Counted from the stretch's first letter, positions 23,144-36,650 are shown. The stretch is 64,000 nt of DNA from Miscanthus floridulus (GCF_019320115.1 NC_089588.1:116532123-116596122); one strand, 5' to 3'. Numbers and translations are program-made. The notes: generated by a model from the letters alone, not told the origin.

Positions 23144-23992
23144 ATGTCTCATAATCCGAAGACTGCTCGACTCAGCACCGCCGGCTATCGTGCCATGTTC
23201 ACCCTGCGTGCCCCACCGGCGGAGAGGGAGATTGTGATCATCTCCGACGACGAGGAGATGGCTACACCGACGCCTACACCTACTCCTACGCCAGTCGCCG
23301 TGCCAGTCTATCATGTTGTAGCTACACCTGAGGAGTCGACGGCTACTTCCCCTACACCTGCACCCTCCCCAGCCGCCCCCGTGGAGGACGAGGAGATTGG
23401 CTGGAAGTGCAAGTACTACTTCAAGCCAGCTCCAGAGACAGCCTACTACCACACTCTCCTCACCCACGTGCTGGACGACTACTTCCCCGACTTGCACGCC
23501 TCTATCAGCTACCACTGCGCCGAGTATCAGGATCCATTGGAGACTACCTTCTAGAAGGTAGAGCTGGTGGTCACCGCTTGGAACGATATCAATAATGGAC
23601 ATGAGGTGGAGACTGTCCACTATGCCCCTGCCAGGAGAGCCCATGCTTTGGATGGCATGGAGGATGCAGCACAGAATGCCTACATCCACTACCATGGTCG
23701 TCGCTTTGAGGCCATGAGGGAGGATCGCTTCAGGTTCCTTCCTCAAAATGATCATGAGGGTGTTTGGCAGGTTTTGGCTCCACCAGAGAATGACCCAACT
23801 CTGGAGGCAATGGTGCAACATGTCCACGCTATGCAGGGAGTGGATGATGAAGTCAAAGGAGAACTGCGTGCATCTCAGAGGGCGCAGAGACATCTTCAGA
23901 AACAAGTGGATGAACTTCGAGCACAACTTGGACAGCCTTCCATCTACAAGAAGAAGCGCCGGTCCTTCACCATGATTGACACCGCTCCATAG
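23144..23992 (+). pseudogene. extra ORF before gag (orf0-like)
   Basis: An ATG at 23144 opens a frame broken once by TAG (23552-23554) and ending at 23992, about 282 codons in total. Order: a basic start, an acidic patch (VIISDDEEM), a Thr-Pro repeat linker, a segment EIGWKCKYYFKPAPETAYYH, and a C-terminal stretch predicted to form a coiled coil (DDEVKGELRASQRAQRHLQK). No catalytic motif is visible. Rice RIRE3 and RIRE8 are reported to carry an ORF of unknown function at this position. I take this as the equivalent. The stop falls where a single base change from CAG or TGG would create it. Confidence 0.65.
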
Positions 23993-24678
23993 GTGTTAGG
24001 TGCCTTGATCTAGATTACCACGTCGTTAGTTCGTGATCCTATTTAGTCTTGTTGGTCTTGTGAACTTGGTTGATTAGATGTTTAATTTGTGAACTTGGTT
24101 GATTTGGTATTTTGCTTGATTGCTGGAAGTTTGTGGGCATGTCCACAACTTCCTTAGATTGGAACTTTAAGTTTAGAATGAAATCTTAATGCAGATGTTT
24201 CGTTTTATCTTATCTCTGCTGTGCTGATTTCTGGAGCAGTCTGTGTTCTTTATCTGGTATCTCCAAATCTGGGATGATAAAAATTCTGAATTTTTTGTGG
24301 AGATAACTAGACCTCTGTATCTTTCAAGTGTCTTTGGAATCACGTCAATAGCTGTTCAGGTTTGGGAGATCTAGCTGTCACAAGTTGATGTTCCTGCGCT
24401 GTCTGGAACTCAGAACAGTTTTGGTTTAGCTCTACTTTTGACTATGTGTGAGTCCGAATCTGTAAAAGTGGTCTAAATGAAAGTTGTAGCTGATGTCCTA
24501 AGCTTTCTAAAGAATCTTAGTGAACCTCTGTTGGATCTCTGAAACTCGAGTTATAACAGTTTTACTGAACTGCTGAATTTGAATCTTGTCCAGAAAATTC
24601 TCAGCATTGCTTCTTATCTTTTGTAAGCTCTCTATAACTGAAAAAATCTCTAAATTTTGCGCATTTGTTGGAAAACAG

Positions 24679-27600
24679 ATGGCCGCAAGAGGAGGAAGAG
24701 GCAGAGGCCGTGGTCGTGGGCATGATGCTCTTGTAAATCCACCACCGCCACCTGTGACCATGGAACAGATATTGGGAATGCAAGCGTAGCTGATGCAAGC
24801 TATGATGCAGCGCTTGGACAATGAACCTGCAAGAGGGTCACCGCCTGTTCAGGTCAGAGATAAGCATAGAGAGTTTATGAAAGGTCGTCCACCGGTGTTC
24901 ACCCATGCCTCAGACCCTATGGAGGCCGATGATTGGTTGCGTGCTGTGGAGAAACAACTGAATATAGCACAATGCAACGACCTTGAGAAGGTGTTGTACG
25001 CTTCCGGGCAACTCCAAGGAGCTGCTCAAGATTGGTGGGAATCCTTCCAGTTTGGACGTCCCAACAATGCTCCTGCTATCACTTGGTAGGAATTCAAGGA
25101 TAGTTTCCGGTCATACCATATTCCTGATGGACTAGTGGAACTAAAGCAGGAAGAATTCAGATCTCTCAAGCAAGGATCAATGACTGTGGTGGAATATCGG
25201 GACAAGTTCACCCAACTATCATGCTACGCTCCAAATGATGTAGCGGATGACAAGGATAAGCAACGGCGTTTCCTCAAGGGACTCTATGATGGACTGCAGC
25301 TCCAGCTGATGTCTAATACTTACCCTAACTTCCAGTCTTTGGTGAATCGCGCAATCGTGATTGACGACAAGCGCAAGGAGATGGAAGCTAAGAAGAGAAG
25401 GCTCTAAGGGCAAGCTTCTGGAAGCAACACTCACCCACATGCTTATCCCCAGCAAGGTTTCTAGCAGAGAAATCAAGGACCAACTCACCAGGGAAACCGT
25501 GGTCAGTATCCTCAACGGAACCAGTTCCAACAACGCCCTCAGTATCAGCAACAGTTTGGAAATCAGCATCCCCCGCAACAGACTAGCAATCCTGCAACAC
25601 GCCAAGGAGTGCCCAACAATGCTCCTGTGAAGAGTGGTACACCCAACAATCCCAATGCCTGTTACCGATGTGGAGAAGTAGGTCACTATGCTCATCAGTG
25701 TCCTAAGAAGCAGAACCAACAAGCACCTCAGAACCAGACCAACAATCAGAAGTTCAACGCCCGACCACCTCTTACAGCGAAGGTGAACTATGTGTCATCT
25801 GATGCAGCTCAGGAGACGCCTGAGGTCATGTTGGGTACGTTCAGCGTCAACTCTATTTCTACTACCGTACTTTTTGATTCTGGTGCTTCGCATTCTTTTA
25901 TCTCCCAAGCTTTTGTTAGAATGCATAGCATACCTTTGTGTGCCATGAAAAATCCTATACTAGTGAATTCCCCGGGAGGTAGTATGCCCGCTTCTTATTG
26001 GAGCCCCTCAACTAGCATTTCCTTAAGGGGGGTAGACTTCAAAGTGAAGCCTATTGTGTTGAGAACAGCGGGAATTGATCTTATCCTGGGAATGGATTGG
26101 ATGAAACAACACCGGGTAGTGATTCAGTGTCAGGAGAAATCTGTGGTTGTGACATCACTCAATGGGGATAGAATCTATGTAGAAGTGGTAGTGCAAGCTC
26201 AGCCTACAGCCACAGTGAACCAGCTAGATGGTGAAGTCAATGAACAAGATCGTGTCATGGAGGAGTTCCCGGATGTCTTCCCCGATGACTTGCCAGGTAT
26301 GCTACCTGACCGAGACATTGAATTCATTATTGAATTATTACCTGGAACTGCACCAATAGCTAAACATCCATATAGAATGGGAGTTAATGAATTAGAAGAG
26401 CTTAAGAAACAACTAAAAGAGTTGTAAGAAAAAGGTTTCATACGCCCCAGTTCTTCCCCATGGGGGGCACCTGTGATCTTTGTGGATAAGAAGGATGATA
26501 GTCAATGGATGTGTGTGGATTACCGCTCACTTAATGAGGTTACCATCAAGAATAAATACCCTTTGCCTAGGATTGATGATTTGTTTGATCAATTGAGAGG
26601 AGCTCATGTGTTCTCCAAGATTGATCTCCGATCTGGATATCATCAGCTTAAGATCCGGAACTCGGACATACCCAAGACTGCATTCACTACACGGTATGGA
26701 TTATATGAGTACACCGTTATGTCTTTTGGATTGACCAATGCACCCGCATACTTCATGTATCTGATGAATAAGGTGTTCATGGAGTTTCTGGATAAATTTG
26801 TGGTAGTATTCATAGATGACATACTAATATTCTCCAAGACTGAAGAAGAACATGCTGAACACATAAAGTTGGTCTTGCAAAAGCTTAGAGAACATAAATT
26901 ATGCGCTAAGCGGAGCATGTGTGAGTTTTGGTTAAAGGAAGTCTCTTTTCTAGGTCATGTTGTCTCCAATGGTGGAATAGCAATGGATCCAGGCAAAGTG
27001 CAAGATGTACTGAATTGGAAACCACCAACTACTGTAAGTGAGATTCGTAGCTTTTTGGGATTAGCTGGATATTACCGAAGGTTCATTGAAGGTTTTCCCA
27101 AGCTAGCCAAGCCCATGACAGCTCTGTTGGAAAAGAATGCTAAATATGTATGGTCGGATAAATGTCAGGCAAACTTTGAAGAGCTAAAGAAGAGATTGAC
27201 TACAGCTCCAGTATTAATCTTGCCCGATTTAAGCAAGAACTTCTCTATTTATTGTGATGCATCCCGTTTGGGTCTTGGATGTGTGCTTATGCAAGAAGGA
27301 AGAGTGGTGGCATATGCATCTAGACAATTGAGGAAGCATGAGTTGAATTATCCTACTCATGACTTGGAATTGGCAGCTGTGGTTCATGCTTTAAAGATCT
27401 GGAGACATTATCTGATTGGACATAAGAGTGATATCTATACTGATTAAGAGTTTGAAGTATATCTTTACCCAATCAGATCTGAATCTAAGACAACGTCATT
27501 GGTTGGAATTGATCAAAGACTATGATTTGGAAGTGCATTATCACCCGGGAAAGGCAAACGTCGTAGCTGATGCACTTAGCAGAAAGAGCTATGCCAATGG

Positions 27601-29164
27601 AATTCAGATAACATCTATGTCAGCAGAGTTGTGTGCTGAAATGGAGTATCTCAACTTGAGTCTGGTCACTAATGCAATGGAATTGGTGATAGAGCCTACT
27701 TTGGAAAAAGAGATACGCAAAGGTCAATTGGAGGATGAAAAACTTAAAGAGATAGCAGAGAATGTAGTGCTTGGAAAGGCACCCGAATTCAGAATGGATG
27801 AGAATGGTACTCTTTGGTTCAGGAAAAGGATATGTGTACCTGAAGTGAAAGCTATCCGTGATGCAATTCTACAAGAGGCCCATGAGTCTGCTTATTCTAT
27901 ACATCCCAGAAGTACCAAGATGTACTTAGATCTCAAGGAGAAGTATTGGTGGTATGGTTTGAAGAGAGATGTGGCAGAATATGTGGCTTTGTGTGACACT
28001 TGTCAAAGAGTGAAAGCTGAGCATCAAAGACCTGCAGGGTTACTACAACCAATGAAGATCCCTGAATGGAAATGGGAAGAAGTTGGTATGGATTTTATTG
28101 TAGGACTGCCCCGCACTCAAAGAGGTTATGATTCAATATGGGTAATAGTGGATCGACTCACCAAAGTTGCTCACTTTTTACCAGTCAAGACTACCTATAA
28201 TGGTGCAAGATTAGCAGAGTTGTACATGGAAAGAATAGTGTGCTTACATGGAGTTCCCAAGAAAATTGTGTCGGATAGAGGCACCCAATTTACATCGCAA
28301 TTCTGGCATAAAGTGCATAGATCCTTGGGGACAAAGTTGAATTTCAGTTCTGCTTACCACCCGCAAACTGATGGACAGACTGAAAGGATCAACCAAATTT
28401 TGGAAGATATGTTGAGAGCTTGTGCACTTTAGTATGGTGATAGTTGGGATAAGAGTCTGTCTTACGCAGAGTTCTTGTACAACAACAGTTATCAGAAGAG
28501 TCTCAAGATGGCACCTTTTAAGGCGTTGTATGGACGTAAGTGTAGAACGCCTTTGTTCTAGAATCAGACTGGAGAAACTCAAGTGTTTGGTCCCGATGTC
28601 CTTAGAAACGCGGAAGAATAGGTGAGAATGATTAGAGACAATTTGAGAGTAGCTCAGTCCCGATAGAAGAGTTACGCTGATACCCGTAGAAGAGAGCTGA
28701 CCTTCAAGATTGGTGATTATGTATGCTTAAAAGTGTCACCAATGAGAAGTGTGAGAAGATTCAATATGAAGGGAAAGTTAGCACCAAGGTATATAGGGCC
28801 TTTTAAGATCCTAGAGAGACGTGGAGAGGTAGCTTATCAGTTGGAACTGCCTGAGAGCTTGTCCGGTGTGCACGACGTGTTCCATGTTTCCCAGTTGAAA
28901 AAATGTCTGAGGGTACCAGAAGAACAAATTCCTTTGGAAGAACTTGCTGTCAAGGAAGATCTTACTTATGAAGAGTATCCGATAAAGATCTTGGAAACTG
29001 CCGAAAGAGTTACGAGAAGCTGAACAGTAAAGATGTGCAAGGTGCAGTGGAATCGTTATACAGAGGATGAGGCTACTTGGGAAAGAGAAGAGGATCTGGA
29101 AAGACTTATCCCCAACTGTTTGAGTAAGCAATCACCCAAATCTCGAGGACAAGATTCATCTTAA
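24679..29164 (+). pseudogene. Gypsy gag-pol polyprotein with chromodomain
   Basis: Starts at ATG 24679 with an Arg-Gly-rich leader. Gag follows (AQDWWESFQF region), then a zinc knuckle CYRCGEVGHYAHQC (25660-25701), protease (LFDSGASHSFIS, about 25870), reverse transcriptase ([13 protein letters not shown], about 26810), RNase H ([14 protein letters not shown], about 27250), integrase zinc finger and core ([33 protein letters not shown], about 28090-28390), and a chromodomain-like end (WNRYTEDEATWEREE, about 29050). Stops: TAG at 24787, 25087, 25462, 28430, 28559, 28619 and 28664, TAA at 25405 and 26425, TGA at 29021. A 2-base loss near 27445 shifts the frame. The natural stop is TAA at 29162-29164, directly before the polypurine tract. 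Confidence 0.9.
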
Positions 29165-29176
29165 GGGGGGTACAAT
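29163..29176 (+). other. polypurine tract
   Basis: aagggggg followed by tacaat directly precedes the 3' LTR and overlaps the stop codon of gag-pol. It is the expected plus-strand primer site. Confidence 0.8.
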
Positions 29177-32172
29177 TGTAACACCCAAAATTTTTCATTC
29201 TTTTAAAATAAGTAAATTTGATTTAATTATGTTATTAAGTGTGCAATCAATTATAGGAAATTAATAATTTTTGGGGAATTAAAATCAATTATAAGATTAG
29301 AAACTTTTGATGCATACATGCTGCTGCAATATTTATTCATGTGATGATTGTTCTTGAATTAGAGTTCAAATGAATTCAAAAATTATTTGAAAATGCTTTT
29401 GGAAAATTTGTTTGGAAAATAAAAAGGAAAAAAGATTTATTCTTTTCTCCTCTCCTTCCTCACTTTCGGCCCACATGGCCTTTTTCATTTCCCGCGGCCC
29501 GTTCGCCCTTCCCCCTCCCCTTTCCCCGCTCGGCCCGGCACCGCTGGCCCAGCCGCGCGCTTTGCTTGGCCCAGCAAGCCCCACCGGCCCACTCGGGCGC
29601 CAGCCGTTGCCGCGCGCCTGTGCCCCGCGCCTAGCCGCTGACCGCCTAGCCCCACCTGTCGGCGTCGTCTCCCTCCTTCCAAAACCGCCGCGCCAGTCAA
29701 GCCGAAACCGCCGCCCGCGCCCACGTCGCGCGTCGTGGGAGCGCCCTCCCCACGCCCCGGCCTCTTTTTAAGCGATGTCGAGCCCCGCATGTCTCTCTCT
29801 CGCTCCCCGCTCCAATTTCTCCCTCGCTCACGCTTCGTAGGCCGCCACCGTCGCACGGAAAAGCCCCGCCATCCACCGAGATTGGAACCGCCATGACCCG
29901 TCTTCCCTGAGCCATCTCCGACCCATTTCTTCCCCGCGGTGAGACCCCCATGCTCTCCTCTCTCTCCCCGACCTTCTCCTTTGGCATTTGATGGCTTGTA
30001 TGGCCGTTTTGCGTGCGGCCGGGAAGCTCTTGGTCGTCGGCCATGGCGGCCGCCGCTTCAACCTTCCCCTCCGGTCACCTTTTTGGCCTAGCCGTGATCC
30101 CCTGCTCCTCCGCATCTTTCCGGTGCTTTTGAATATGCTTTACATGGACCGTGGCCCCCCTAACCGAGCTCACCGGTGAGACTTCGCCGCTGGCCATGGC
30201 GCCTAGCCGCCTAGGGCACTGTTCCGGCCAGCGCCCCCCCCCCCCCCCCCCCCCTTGTTCTCCCTCCTCGGTTTATTCTCAACCGCCCATCGCGAGATCA
30301 ACGGCCAGCATTAGAAGTTACCCCTTCGCGTGGCTATTTTGCAAAAGAGTCCCTGGACTTTTCTAAGTCCTAACCCATAGTCCAAAGCGTATTTCCCCGA
30401 ATGCGCAATCTCGATTGGAAAGCGTAAACTCCACGGCTTAAGTCAAAAATACGTTTTCAGTATTTACAGAAATGCCATTTGAACTATTTCGCTTATAAAA
30501 TTGTCGTTTTAGCTCCGAATTGATCCATTCAAATCGCGTTAGCTTCATAATTTCATAAGCTACATGTTGGAGCTACTGTTAGTCAAGTTTGGAACTTTTT
30601 AATTTCATGATTAGATTTAATTAAATATATGGCTATAGGAAAACCCGTTTAAATCATAACTTTCGCATTTTAGCTCTGTTTTTCGTGAACTTCACGTTGA
30701 CGTGATCGTAGCGAGATGTAGATTAGTTTTACAAACATTTTATCTTGATTTCAATACTGTTGGTGTACTGTTCTAATGATAGGAATGTTTGTTTTGCATG
30801 AATGCTTTTGGAATGTTGTATGTTGCTGTGTTGGTCGCGTTCAGACGGTGAGGAAAACGTTGGAGACCAAGAACTCTTCGACGACCAGCAGGACCAGCAC
30901 GAGTTTGTGAACCAGGGCAAGTATAGCATGGGCTTTCCTTGATGTCCTATTTCACTTTAATCAATTACTCATTTGCATGTGTCTAATTTTGATACCCGTA
31001 AGGACATCCTAGTGATTGTTTATCCTGTTCCTTGCCTCCTATGGGTTAAATGCATATGGGTAGATTGCCAGTGCTCTAACTGAACTTGATATACATGTTG
31101 ATGAATGATACTATGGAACAAAGTGAGTAACATGATTTATAACAACTGTTCCATAGGGCGAAAGTGCAAATGACCTTTGTTCATGTTGCTCCCGGCCCTC
31201 CATAAGGACTTATCTGTCGGCAAAAGCTGGGACTGACAGTGCAACCGGGAGAGTCATATGGCTCTGACTTTAGCTCAGTAAGAGAATCTTTCCTAGCTAG
31301 TTAGAGGTTACCTTTTTGGCGCAAATGGGGCTTGCCACTTTGGGTATAGGGCTGCCTCTGTTCCTATGAGTATAGCCGCGATGGATATGTGCCATAGGAA
31401 AGTGGGGTTCCTACATCTGCCTGCCAAGGGAACCTAGCGGCCCTAACTTGTTAGGGAAACCTATGAAACGGCTTCATAGTGTACCCTGCTCGCTCACCTT
31501 GGTAGTGACATGGGAGTAATTAACCCGGGCATATGGGGATCACGACTCATGGTGAATGTGCACCACCTCTGCAGAGGGTAACAAACTGTTATAACAGCCA
31601 TGCTCACGGTTACGAGCGGCCCGGAAAACTCACAGAATAATTGGATACTTGATGATGATCTTATAAAGTTGTTTAATGATGATATATGGTACACATGACT
31701 CTAATATATGTTCTTATGGGAATTAAATGGGAGCTTAAGCAAAACTTGATAATACTTGAGAATAAAAGTTTGACCTATTAAAAATGCTAACTGCAGTAAA
31801 CCAGAGTCTATCTTTTTTGAGCTTCATAACCCCATGTTAGCTTGCTAAGTACGGAATGTACTTACACTTGTTTATTTTCTTTACTTGGATAAAAATCCCG
31901 GATGGGTAAGAGATGACAGCGGGTATGAGGATTTCCCGGAGGATTATTAGGCTTGTGGTCAACCAGTTGACCTTCCCTGTGATGACGACCACGAGAGTTT
32001 GTTATCTTTTTATCTTTCCGCTGTGATGTATAAGACTAAGTTTTATTATAACTCTGATGTATGAGACACCATGATGGTACTATATGTAATTTGTCAGCTT
32101 GTGTGTGTGATTGATTCCTGGGCACACACGAGTTTTATGCATTCAATTTTATCCTTAAAATTGGGTGTGACA
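29177..32172 (+). repeat. 3' LTR of the full-length Gypsy
   Basis: 2996 bp, near-identical to 19960-22951 from TGTAACACCC to TGTGACA. The differences are mostly C/T and G/A and often at CG. Confidence 0.9.
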
Positions 32173-32504
32173 TAAAATTTCATAAAAAACACTAGCATAA
32201 AGCGGCGCAGGAAAGAGCGAAGAACCTCATCCATGATGGACTAGAATGTCGTTGTCGCACTCGTCAAGCTGACCATGAACTCGAAGTCGCTATGGTGAGG
32301 CCTGAAGGCCATCTTGTGTACGTCATCGGGTGCATTGGACTTGGTGGTAGTGCACCATCTTGGTATTAGGGGTGCAATAGTCGATGTAGAACCACCATGG
32401 GTCATCCTTCTTGTGTACAACCACAGGTAACAAGAACGCCGTCATGCTCTAGAGAATGATGACCTGGTAGAGCATTTCGGCACATTGTCACTCAAGTTCA
32501 TCCA
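32173..32504 (-). pseudogene. decayed Gypsy pol, reverse-transcriptase upstream part
   Basis: On the minus strand from 32504, a frame reads VVVHKKDDPWWFYIDYC, the Gypsy reverse-transcriptase segment that precedes the catalytic box, and continues to a VFF-like motif at 32180. It joins to 19959, where the pattern resumes with EHLRHIHAMF. The right edge is cut by the LTR at 32505, so gag, protease and the 5' LTR of this older element are missing. Confidence 0.7.
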
Positions 32505-35500
32505 TGTAACACCCCAAAATTTGCCACTTTTGAAAATAGAGTTAAAATGATTTATTTGTGAATTATTGTGCACATGAAAACATAGGAAAATAAAAAATTT
32601 CATTAATTTAAAATTTATCATAAGGTAGAAACGTGTTTGTTGCATTCATGCCGGTCGCACCTCGTGTTTCTATGTGCAAAATGTGTGTTTTTTATATGTT
32701 TAGGAGACGAATATCTATCTCTAGGAATTTTCCAGCTTCTTTCTAGAATTTAATTCCTACCTCCTTCACCTTAATCTTAATGTTCCAAGTTCCCAACAAT
32801 ATTTTATGAGCTCCAAATACTTTATTTTAGTTCATCATGTTCCAAAGTGTCTCTGAGAATTTTCCCCCAATTTTTGGAGGTCTCGGAGTATTTTTCGTGG
32901 CTTAAATATCAATTCTGGACTTTTTTAGAATTATTTTATCCACGAAATTAATTAATTCTGGAAATAATAAATCTCTCATTTTCCCAATGCTCAAAGCCCA
33001 TGTGCAATAATCCTAATAAATCATAAAGGCCCATGCATTTATTTACTAATGGGCTTTAATGTTTATTTAGGCCCATTAGTGCAGGTGGATGGTGCAACGT
33101 CAATTAGTATCATATCGCTAGTTGACGTGGATGTGGGGAGTTTTTCTTCCTATATATATCAACCAACCCCTTAGGCAAAGCACACCAAAGCTACCATAAG
33201 GGGAGCCCCTAGTTTGGGAAATCCCTCATGTAGTGAATTATATTTTTCTCCTCTTTCTCTCGCCGTTGCCGTCACCGTCGTCGTCGCCGTTGCGCTGTCC
33301 GTGCCGCCGACGAGCCGTCCGCTGTGCCAAGCTTCGCGCCGCCGCAATCTTTCGCAGTAAGTTCGCCATCTCCTCTTCTATCCTTTCGTGTCTTCTCCAT
33401 CGAAAACCATGCACCATAGGGTCGTTTTGAGTTTTGCCGCCGAGCTCCGTCACCGGCCATGGTGCGCCGCCGTGATTTTCCCTGTTCCGGCCAGCCACTG
33501 TCGCCTCTTCCACCGCTGATCCAATCTCGGCCGCCCGCGTTTGATCCGACAACCAATATTCATCCATACCCCTTCGTTTGAGAATTTTGCAAAAGAGCCC
33601 CGATGTTTTTTGAAATCAACCCGCAGACCATAGCGCAATCACAGATCACGTTTTCTTCTTTCAAAAAGCGTAGTTTCTTCGGTTTAGATCCAAAATACGT
33701 TTTTACTTATTTACAGATTTGCCACTAATTTTGTTTTAGCCATAACTTCTCTGTTTTAACTCTGATTTGATCCGTTCAAATTGCGTTAGGTTCATAATTT
33801 CATAATCTACATGTTAATACTACTATTAAGTAGGTTTTCAACTTTTAAAATTTATGGTTAGATTTAATCTATTATTTTATTAAAGGAAATCTTGTTTATT
33901 TCATATCTTCTGCGTTTTAATTTCATTTTAGTCGATTCAAGTTGTGTTAGATTCATAGCATAGAGATCTACGTGTTAGTAACAGTGGTTACCATGTCACT
34001 ATTTCTGAAATTTCATGGTTTAAACTCTAATTTGAATAATACTTATGCCAATTGGGTTTTATAAATAAAATATAATTTGTTTTACTTTAGTATTATAATT
34101 CAAACTTAAATTTGACTTAAATTATATTATCTATACAATATCTTATAGATGTTTTTATATAAATAAAACACATGAAGCTAATAGTTTTATGAGCAAATCT
34201 CTCGGTAGTTGTATCTTTTTTACCGTAGCTCCGATTAGTGTGCCTCTCGTGTCTGTGTGTTCGTAGTGATGCGTAGAATCATATTTCAAACTCTTTTTAT
34301 TGTTTTCCTATGATTGGTGTATTATTCTAATTTAGATCTATTGTTTGCTTCTTGTATGATTGTATGAATGCTTGTGTGGTGCTTTATGATTTCGTCCAGT
34401 CGGTGAGATATACGTGGTGATCAAGAAGAAGAAGGAGAAGAATGTTGAAGATTAAAGCTTACCGAAGGATCGGTGTTTAAGGCAAGTATAGCATGGGATC
34501 ATCCTTGTTGTCCTATACACCTTTAATCATTTAATTCGTACTGCATGTATCTACCTTGACTGCCATTAAGGAATTCCTAGTACTTTGTACCTTGTGCCTT
34601 GATACCTTTAGGGTATTGCATTGGGTAGTATGATGCTAGTGCTCAACTAAAGCCATGATCTTGTAACTTGACTAATAGTATATGCAATGAACACTAAAAG
34701 ATGCTTTTTAGCAACATGGAACAAAGGGGCTGGAGCATTGGGTTGTTTTTATGGTGCTCTAGATTCCTCTCCCTAAGTACTTATCTGTAAGTGATCATCC
34801 AGGACTTATAGTAAAGCTGTGAGTGCTACATGGCTCTGGCTTTAGCTCAGTATGAGAACCTTTTCTAGCTTGTTAGTGGTTACCTTTATTGGCGTAAGAA
34901 TGTCTTGCCGAATCGGGTATAGGACAACCTCTACTCTTATGTGTATAGCCGTGATGGAATTGTGCCATTCGACGGGAGGGGTTCCTATATCTGTTTGTTG
35001 AGTGAATCTAATGGCCCTAACTTGTTAGACGAACCTTTGAAAGGCTTCATAGTGAACCCTGCCGACCTTCCTTGGAAGTGGGTCAAGGGATTAGCTACCT
35101 CGGGCGAAAGGGTAAATCACGACTCGCAGTGAAAGTGTACAACCTCTGTAGAGTGTAAAACTGGTATATCAGTCGTGCTCACGGTCATGAGCGACCTTGG
35201 AACATTTATGGAATAGATGATCACTAATGGTTAGTGATGATGAACACGGATGATACTGATGATGAATATGCTCATTAATGATTACTGTTTATGCTATTCA
35301 TTATTTATGTTTACCTGATCATGTGTTTATGGGCTTGAGATAAACTTGTTGCTACTCAATTGCTAAAAGATGACTTATTAAAAGCTAATCATAGTTTAAA
35401 CCAGTGTCAGCCTTTTGAGCCTCATGAACCCCATGTTATATTTGTTGAGTACGATGTGTACTTACGCTTGTTTTACTTTTTAAATCTTTGGAAAACTCCC

Positions 35501-36650
35501 GGATGGGTACTAGATTGCTAGAGTTTGGAGGAATTAGGCTTGTGGTCAACCAGTCAGTTGTCCCTATGGAACTAGAGTCTTCGCTTGAAGATCGGAGTTG
35601 TCTTTCCGCTGTCTATACTCTGAGGTTATACTCTTTATACTAATACGTTATGTATTTAAGCATTGTCTATTGATATTACCCTTATTTGTAGCTATATGTG
35701 AGATTTGACTTCTTAGGCTCACATATGGTGTGTATCTGGTTTTGTTCTTAAAACCGGGTGCTACAAAGTGGTATCAGAGCAATGCTGACTGTAGGACGCA
35801 AGCCTAGTAGAAACTGGTCGTTCTAAGGTTTAGAAGTTGCTACAAAACCCTTGCTCTATGAACCTTGATATTTTCTTCTCTACTATATCTTTACCCTTGC
35901 TATTCATCTCTACCTTGGTGCTTATTTTAAAGTCTTTGTTCTCATCTCCACTCCTTGATTTGATATGCTTTTAGAACTATTCCTCATCACCTTCTTGTGA
36001 AATCTGAGGATGAGTCTTAGGATTGTTATCCCGAGTATAATGAGGACGATAGTATCACAAGTTGAGTCAATGATTGAGTGTGCACCTTTATTGTTTTGTT
36101 GAACTGTCATTATGCTTATGCTTGTTTTGGATTTTTGTAATGATTGCAATGATCTTATTGGGTGTCCCCACATTTTTATTTAGCTTATAGGCTTAAGGTA
36201 TAAGGATTAGTGAAATAAATAGTGGGGTTTTGGTTTTCTTCTGTTTTCCCTATCCTGTCTTTTCGGAGCAGTCTGCACTCTTCGGCTTATATCTCTATTC
36301 TTGGACAACCAAAAATCATGAGAAAATTCTGAACAATAGTAGACATCAATATCTTTCTCTGAGAGGAAGAATCATCCTGATAGCTATTTTTGTTATGGAG
36401 ATACGAAAATCACAAGCCGATGCATCTGTGCTGTTTGAAAGCCAGAACAGTTTCTGTTGTGCACTAATTTCGACCAAGTTAACTAAGGAATTTGGAAAAG
36501 TGTTCTATAAGGACGTTGTGGAGAATTTTATAATCTTTCCAACGGTATAAGCTACAACTTCAACGGATTAACATAATGAGAGTTACAGCCATTTTACGAT
36601 GCTGCTATTTTATGCTCGCGAGGAATTTCAGGTTTCTTGTTCTTGCCCAT
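32505..36650 (+). mobile_element. second related Gypsy: 5' LTR plus leader only
   Basis: A 3261-bp LTR (32505-35765) starts TGTAACACCCC and ends GTGCTACA. A primer site tggtatcagagc follows at 35769-35780. The LTR shares blocks with the full-length Gypsy LTR (for example ggcaagtatagcatggg at about 34481), so the two are of one group but clearly diverged. After the primer site, 36230-36600 resembles the leader between orf0 and gag of the first element (24230-24600), while an orf0 is absent. The similarity ends near 36650. No gag, pol or 3' LTR is seen, so the element is truncated or continues in rearranged form. Confidence 0.75.

Larger units (their letters stand above)
19960..32172 (+). mobile_element. 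full-length Ty3/Gypsy element with 3-kb LTRs and chromodomain
   Basis: The 12.2-kb element has two closely similar LTRs (19960-22951 and 29177-32172), a methionine-tRNA primer site, an extra ORF, gag-pol in one frame, and a polypurine tract. Flanks are taaat (19955-19959) and taaaa (32173-32177), 4 of 5 matching. The long LTRs, the extra upstream ORF and a C-terminal chromodomain fit the grass chromovirus group that includes the rice RIRE3/RIRE8-type elements (Tekay lineage), by my recollection of that group. Ten stops and one frameshift break gag-pol, so it cannot encode its own proteins. Confidence 0.9.
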
